DNA from: Clostridia bacterium
GTDB lineage: Bacteria; Bacillota; Clostridia; Lachnospirales; WQUN01
Reading direction: 5' to 3'
Assembly: GCA_025997155.1 (NCBI GenBank)
Contig: BNUF01000088.1
Location: 1 to 9,449 of the forward strand
DNA length: 9,449 nucleotides
A program made the translations under genes and the position numbers. The notes below the pieces were generated by a model that did no database searches, was not told the DNA's origin, and saw only the letters and a program-made list of their open reading frames with translations. This document shows, in pieces, positions 6,000 to 9,449 of the stretch. Each line of letters starts with the position of its first letter. Within the stretch, counting starts at the first letter, position 1.

Positions 6000-6455
6000 A
6001 TGTACTGGAATGATATTTTTGAGGAAGACGATGATGCGAAAAAAAAGGCTTTCTTTGACAAAGAGGTTAAAGACCTTAAACGATATTCTACAAAATTAGA
6101 CGAGTTATTAGGTCAGCTCTCGGAGCAACCTATGCCTATAACCAACGAGATTGAAGCTGAATTAGCTTTTTGTGATTTCGTTTCTTGCTATACTATTAAC
6201 GCGTTTGATACTTTCCATACCGCGCTTTTTCACGGCTTGGCGGCACTTTCACCTGACTTTTCACCCGACCGCCTGCATAGCTCGGCTGAATTTTGCGAGA
6301 AATTGGTGTACGCTCACCTACCCGAATATATGGAATATCCCTATTACAGGAATAATCTGTGCCTTTTAGGGAATATAGCACGTTGGATCGCCGTCAGGGA
6401 ACTTGCGGTTTCAGAGGAAAGAGGCGTTTCTGGGCTTACGGTAAAACCCATATGA
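6000..6455 (+). CDS. hypothetical soluble protein, orphan
   Basis: A 151-residue protein with no recognised domain. It opens with an acidic then basic helical stretch (EEDDDAKKK, 8-16, and KEVKDLKRYSTKLDELL, 21-37) and continues as a probably all-helical cytoplasmic protein with aromatic clusters such as TFHTALFHGL (71-80) and YMEYPYYRNN (110-119). There is no signal peptide or membrane helix. The start is well supported by GGAGGGG at 5987-5993. It follows the cargo terminator by about 15 bases and has no visible promoter of its own, so it needs read-through. It is A+T richer than the Tad genes, like the cargo gene, and the two may have arrived together. Being the partner of the preceding gene is possible but is inference from position only. 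Confidence 0.6.
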   Translation: MYWNDIFEEDDDAKKKAFFDKEVKDLKRYSTKLDELLGQLSEQPMPITNEIEAELAFCDFVSCYTINAFDTFHTALFHGLAALSPDFSPDRLHSSAEFCEKLVYAHLPEYMEYPYYRNNLCLLGNIARWIAVRELAVSEERGVSGLTVKPI

Positions 6456-6469
6456 TTTTTGAAAAAAAG
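6455..6469 (+). repeat. 15-base direct repeat, copy 2
   Basis: Exact second copy of ATTTTTGAAAAAAAG, 1,960 bases after the first at 4495-4509. The first base is the last base of the preceding gene's stop codon. The two copies enclose the TadE-like gene and the two-gene cargo segment. Confidence 0.6.
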
Positions 6470-6470
6470 A

Positions 6471-6475
6471 GAGGT
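6471..6475 (+). promoter_or_regulatory. ribosome binding site deciding the 6483 start
   Basis: GAGGT, as part of AGAGAGGT, lies seven bases before ATG 6483, an ideal distance. The earlier in-frame TTG at 6459 lies upstream of this site and has no ribosome site, and it would add a poly-basic KKREVLE stretch before the membrane anchor. ATG 6483 is therefore the start. Confidence 0.75.
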
Positions 6476-6482
6476 CTTGGAA

Positions 6483-7433
6483 ATGGCTAAGAACGTGATT
6501 TTGTTTTTTGGCGGCTTAATCCTCTTTTTGGTGGTTACAGTCTTGTTTTTTGAGAACCTGAACGCGATAAACACGGGAAACTCGCTTAATCAAATTTTGC
6601 GGATTTCGGTTGAGAAAGCTTGTGAGTATTACGGGCAGGAAACGTATAAAACAGACGGTACGGGGCTTGTGGGGAATAAGCCTAATGTGTCGGGTGAAGG
6701 CGGAGGGTTTGTTTCGGGAGAGTTTTACGAGGGAGCGTCGCCCGAAGCCGTATTTGCTAGTCTTTACACAAGTTCGGGCGAGTTTCAGAGTTTCGTAAAC
6801 ACTTACGACGGTTACTGGGAAAACCTTTCGCGGTATAAAAACAGCGGCGTTAACGGCAACGAGCTGTTCGGCGAAAACCTTATAACCCCGCTTAATCAGG
6901 GTATAACATATCTTGACCGCGCCGCAATCGAACGCATTGCGCGGTGGAATTTCGCCTCTAACCTCGCTAACGGCGAGGGCGGGACCGCCGCCAATCTTTA
7001 TATCAGCGGCGCGGGCGAGCCGTACATTGACTATGCGGGATTTTATGTCTATCCCGAAAGTTTTCACATATCCAATTTCGCCTATACCGTCTGTGATTTA
7101 GGCACTTCGGCGGGGCAGGACACTTTTCTTGATATGACGTATGTTGAACCGTCGCGCCTGTTCGCAAACGCGGGCGCGGGAGAAATGGAGCGAACAAAGG
7201 TAATGGTTGTTGACGTTGATTTCACGGTGGACATATCATATCACGGCATTACTCAGGCGTACCAACAGGTTACGCGGTTTTCGCAGACTAACAGAGTTTC
7301 GGGCATAGGCACGGGAGATGTGCCTAATCCATATGATACGGGCGACAATTTTGACGTAAAAGCGTCCTACACAAACAAAGGTTTTGGAGCGAGGGGCGTA
7401 ACAGGCAAGCTGATTTATTACGTCATAAGGTAG
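6483..7433 (+). CDS. N-terminally anchored extracytoplasmic protein, pilus/secretion-associated candidate
   Basis: A 316-residue protein with a short MAKN start, a strong hydrophobic segment at 5-23 and about 290 residues outside the membrane. The post-membrane helix (ENLNAINTGNSLNQILRISVEKACEYYG, in part 24-51) resembles the helical neck of TadE-like and other pseudopilins, where the anchor helix continues beyond the membrane. The remainder is Gly-, Ser- and aromatic-rich with predicted strand-like runs such as VMVVDVDFTVDISY (240-253) near the end, as in a beta-rich surface domain. Only two cysteines are seen (47 and 204). I do not recognise a family. It sits in a string of machine genes, with a short gap before the next gene whose ribosome site overlaps its stop codon. 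A minor pilin, tip protein or adaptor role is inference. Confidence 0.6.
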   Translation: MAKNVILFFGGLILFLVVTVLFFENLNAINTGNSLNQILRISVEKACEYYGQETYKTDGTGLVGNKPNVSGEGGGFVSGEFYEGASPEAVFASLYTSSGEFQSFVNTYDGYWENLSRYKNSGVNGNELFGENLITPLNQGITYLDRAAIERIARWNFASNLANGEGGTAANLYISGAGEPYIDYAGFYVYPESFHISNFAYTVCDLGTSAGQDTFLDMTYVEPSRLFANAGAGEMERTKVMVVDVDFTVDISYHGITQAYQQVTRFSQTNRVSGIGTGDVPNPYDTGDNFDVKASYTNKGFGARGVTGKLIYYVIR

Positions 7434-7439
7434 GAGGTG
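7433..7439 (+). promoter_or_regulatory. ribosome binding site pointing to a TTG start
   Basis: GGAGGTG overlaps the stop codon of the upstream gene (TAG 7431-7433). In-frame GTG 7437 lies inside the site itself and TTG 7440 directly after it, so both are too close. TTG 7446, eight bases after GGAGG, has the correct distance. No ATG is available near this position. Confidence 0.65.
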
Positions 7440-7445
7440 TTGATT

Positions 7446-8282
7446 TTGAGAAAAAAGACAGATACGGCAAAAGCAGAGGAAATAACTGAAAAACAAGGCG
7501 AATTTACTGAATCCAATGATGAAGATGAGGACGAATATGACGACGAAGACGGCAATGAATCCGACGAAAACAACGACACGCATAGCCCACAGTCCGCTCA
7601 ACCCGCGCCCTCAAAGAGTTTCGCGCTTAAACACGGAGAGGACTACAACCTGATTATCTTAGCGGACGAACGGGCGCGGAGGATTGGGGGGAGTTTGTAC
7701 GAATACGCGAAGATAAGCCCCGTTTCATACACCACAAGCCTTGACGAAGTGCGTTCAAACCTTATGTACAGGAGCAAAGCGTATATCCTGGCGGTAGCCG
7801 AAACAGGCTCGGGGCGTTTAACCACGGGCGGTTTGCGCGGCGACCTTATGAAGATACTTGATTCGGCGAACGCCGCAAGCGGAAGTTTCGCGGTCGTGTT
7901 TCATACCGAAAAACTTCTTATCGATAAGGAGCAAAAACGCCGAAAATCGGACTGTATCCTGTACAAACCCTACCTTGGAACGGGCGACATCGTAATCACA
8001 TTGCTTAAGCTTATGGAAATGTTTAACGCGACTTTTTCGGGCGGTATGCACGTCAGCACCGCGCCGAAATTCTCTCTTAACGAGATAAAAGCCGACTACA
8101 AAGGCGCGGCGCGGGAGTTCTTTAATCAATATGTCCTGCCCGATACCCTAAATAACGCGGAGCAAAGCTACAGCGACCGCGACTGTTTCGGCGATTCCCT
8201 CGAACAATACGCAAGGTTCTTCAAAAGTCCGAGTGCGGACGAAAGCAAGGCTATCAAGGGCTACGACGTAAAAGTTATGTAA
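7446..8282 (+). CDS. acidic-tailed protein with a degenerate receiver-like domain (TadZ/CpaE N-domain-like candidate)
   Basis: A 278-residue cytoplasmic protein from the TTG start. Residues about 22-44 are a dense Glu/Asp/Asn run, then a Pro/Ser/Gln linker. A folded part follows with alternating strands and helices: LIILADE (69-75), SPVSYTT, KAYILAVAE (111-119), FAVVFHTE (148-155) and DCILYKPY (169-176), then a helix ITLLKLMEMF. This order and the K-P after the last strand resemble a response-regulator receiver fold, but the phosphorylated Asp after the third strand is absent (ILAVAE), as in atypical receivers. TadZ/CpaE proteins begin with such a domain, but the following MinD-like ATPase domain is absent here: no Walker A motif is seen, and residues 200-278 are not ATPase-like. 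Positioned between the pseudopilin-like gene and the actin-like gene, it could be a localisation or adaptor factor. Fold assignment is by eye and tentative. Confidence 0.55.
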   Translation: MRKKTDTAKAEEITEKQGEFTESNDEDEDEYDDEDGNESDENNDTHSPQSAQPAPSKSFALKHGEDYNLIILADERARRIGGSLYEYAKISPVSYTTSLDEVRSNLMYRSKAYILAVAETGSGRLTTGGLRGDLMKILDSANAASGSFAVVFHTEKLLIDKEQKRRKSDCILYKPYLGTGDIVITLLKLMEMFNATFSGGMHVSTAPKFSLNEIKADYKGAAREFFNQYVLPDTLNNAEQSYSDRDCFGDSLEQYARFFKSPSADESKAIKGYDVKVM

Positions 8283-8313
8283 AAAATCATCTTTATTATG
8301 AGGAGGACAGTTT

Positions 8314-9449
8314 ATGATACTTGAACATCTTTGCGTCGATATGGGGGCTTCCGAGACGCGCTATATCAGCAGCGAATCCTACAAGATACGCACAGCCCCG
8401 AACAACTACACACTTGCTATAAGCGGCAAGCCCAAAGGCGACGACAGGACGAGCTATGAGGACAATTTGGATTTTTCTATCACAAACACGGACGGTTCGC
8501 GTGTGGAAATCCCTAAAATCAAAGAGCCGATTTTCCCCGTACACCTTTATATGGGGAGCTTAGCGGAGGAGAACACACTTAAAACCCTCAAACCAGACGG
8601 GCTTAAAGAAAAAATGAAACAGCCCATAAACTATTACAGTATAGTTCTTTCGGCGGCGTTATCGGGGCTTTACGCATTTTCTGAAAGCGACAGAAGCGAC
8701 ACGGGCATACTCGTTTCAAACGTCTATATACTCGTTCCGCCTATGCAGTCGGGCAGAGAGGGCTTGGACAAGGCGGTCGCGGATATTTTGCACAGGGAGT
8801 TTGAGGTGACGTTTCACCGTCTCGGAAAGTCGCTCAAAATCCGCTTCGACAATATCCACATCAAGGACGAGGGACACGCCGCGTTTATGGCGTATGTGCT
8901 TAATATCGACGGCGGAAGCCTTACGGGAACGGGCAAGGCTTGCAAGGAAAGCAAGGTTTTGACCCTTGACATAGGCGCGTCCACAACGGACATTGTGGTT
9001 TTTGAAAAATTGCGTTACGCCGGGGAGAACATCTACACCATAAAAGCGGCGGGAAACGCGGTCGCGGGGCGGTTTAAAACCTCTTTGATATTAAAATACG
9101 CGTATCACCCGCCGGACGAGGACTTGGAGGCAGCCGTACTTACGGGGCAAGTGAGGATTCAAGGGGCGTACAAGGACGTGAGCGAGCTTTTGAATGCGGC
9201 TAAGGAAGCGGTGGCGCAGGATATTATCAGCGGAGTTAAAGAATTTGTGAGTTCACGCGCAATGACCCTCGACCAGATGTCGCGGATACTTTTGTGCGGA
9301 GGCGGTTCGATTGAGGGGGCGGTACACGCGTCCGACGGCTCGCGGACTGTGGTGTCGCCGCCGCTTTCGGAGTTCATTATCGAAAAAATCCGCGAATACA
9401 GCGAATATATCGTTATCGACCGCTACGGCGACCACGCCGCGCTTAAAAC
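8314..9449 (+). CDS. ParM/Alp-type actin-like ATPase, 3' truncated by the window
   Basis: The frame stays open from ATG 8314 to the window end, giving 378 residues with no stop. The ribosome site AGGAGGA is at 8301-8307. The actin-fold signature is complete: phosphate-1 VDMGASE (8-14), a connect-like GHAAFMAYVL segment (about 188-197), phosphate-2 LDIGASTTD (218-226) and the adenosine motif LLCGGGS (326-332). These place it in the ParM/StbA/Alp7-like group of filament-forming ATPases rather than DnaK or MreB. ParM-type proteins form filaments that push plasmids apart with a DNA-binding adaptor (ParR) and a centromere site; neither is visible here, though they could lie beyond the edge. It is 31 bases after the receiver-like gene and is probably co-transcribed. 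Close linkage to secretion genes suggests a large plasmid or mobile element, or filament use in positioning the machine. Confidence 0.85.
   Translation, partial: MILEHLCVDMGASETRYISSESYKIRTAPNNYTLAISGKPKGDDRTSYEDNLDFSITNTDGSRVEIPKIKEPIFPVHLYMGSLAEENTLKTLKPDGLKEKMKQPINYYSIVLSAALSGLYAFSESDRSDTGILVSNVYILVPPMQSGREGLDKAVADILHREFEVTFHRLGKSLKIRFDNIHIKDEGHAAFMAYVLNIDGGSLTGTGKACKESKVLTLDIGASTTDIVVFEKLRYAGENIYTIKAAGNAVAGRFKTSLILKYAYHPPDEDLEAAVLTGQVRIQGAYKDVSELLNAAKEAVAQDIISGVKEFVSSRAMTLDQMSRILLCGGGSIEGAVHASDGSRTVVSPPLSEFIIEKIREYSEYIVIDRYGDHAALK

Noticed and set aside
6459..6482. N-terminal extension of the 6483 gene from TTG
   Set aside because: No ribosome site before it, and the clear site at 6471-6475 points to ATG 6483.
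6516..7067. Minus-strand frame of 183 codons opposite the 6483 gene
   Set aside because: The plus-strand gene has an ideal ribosome site and a clear membrane anchor; the reverse frame shows no domain and no initiation site and is a shadow.
1..9449. CRISPR array, tRNA, rRNA or transposase genes
   Set aside because: No regularly spaced repeats, no cloverleaf or rRNA-like sequence and no DDE-type transposase or integrase motif was seen on either strand.

Overview
The window reads almost entirely left to right. All supported genes are on the + strand, they sit close together, and most have a strong AGGAGG/GGAGG-type Shine-Dalgarno site. That pattern, the likely TTG start at 7446, roughly 50% G+C and the gene content suggest a Bacillota (Clostridia-like) genome or one of its large mobile elements. 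This is inference, because no rRNA, tRNA or integrase is present to place it.

Region 1 (27-4023) is a compact core of a Tad-type (type IVc pilus / type II-secretion-like) machine. It encodes an HU-family DNA-binding protein whose gene overlaps the next by 25 bases, a CpaF/TadA-type secretion ATPase, and two membrane platform proteins of the GspF/TadB/TadC superfamily. Region 2 (4024-4520) holds a tandemly duplicated leader in which each copy can form a hairpin, then a gene for an 89-residue pilin-like membrane peptide, then a strong intrinsic-terminator hairpin inside the gene cluster. Region 3 (4521-5057) encodes a single-pass, TadE/pseudopilin-like membrane protein.

Region 4 (about 5058-6455) interrupts the membrane and secretion genes. 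An uncharacterised soluble protein (5145-5939) has its own near-consensus promoter and its own terminator, and is more A+T rich than its surroundings. It is followed by a second soluble orphan (6000-6455). Region 5 (6483-8282) returns to the machine-like genes: a 316-residue protein with one N-terminal membrane anchor, then a protein with a very acidic N-terminus and a degenerate receiver-like fold, possibly analogous to the N-terminal domain of TadZ/CpaE. Region 6 (8314 to the window edge) encodes a ParM/Alp-type actin-like ATPase with clear phosphate and adenosine motifs, cut off by the window end.

Taken together, the ATPase and the two GspF-like proteins would form the inner-membrane motor, and the small N-terminally anchored proteins would supply pilin or pseudopilin subunits. 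The HU-like and actin-like proteins suggest that DNA organisation or DNA/machine positioning is tied to it. No prepilin peptidase, secretin, VirB4, relaxase or complete TadZ is visible, so whether the machine is a pilus, a secretion system or part of a conjugative element cannot be decided here. The most interesting points are the HU-Tad-actin combination, the ATPase with amides replacing the acidic Asp-box pair, the duplicated hairpin leader, and the self-contained cargo gene.
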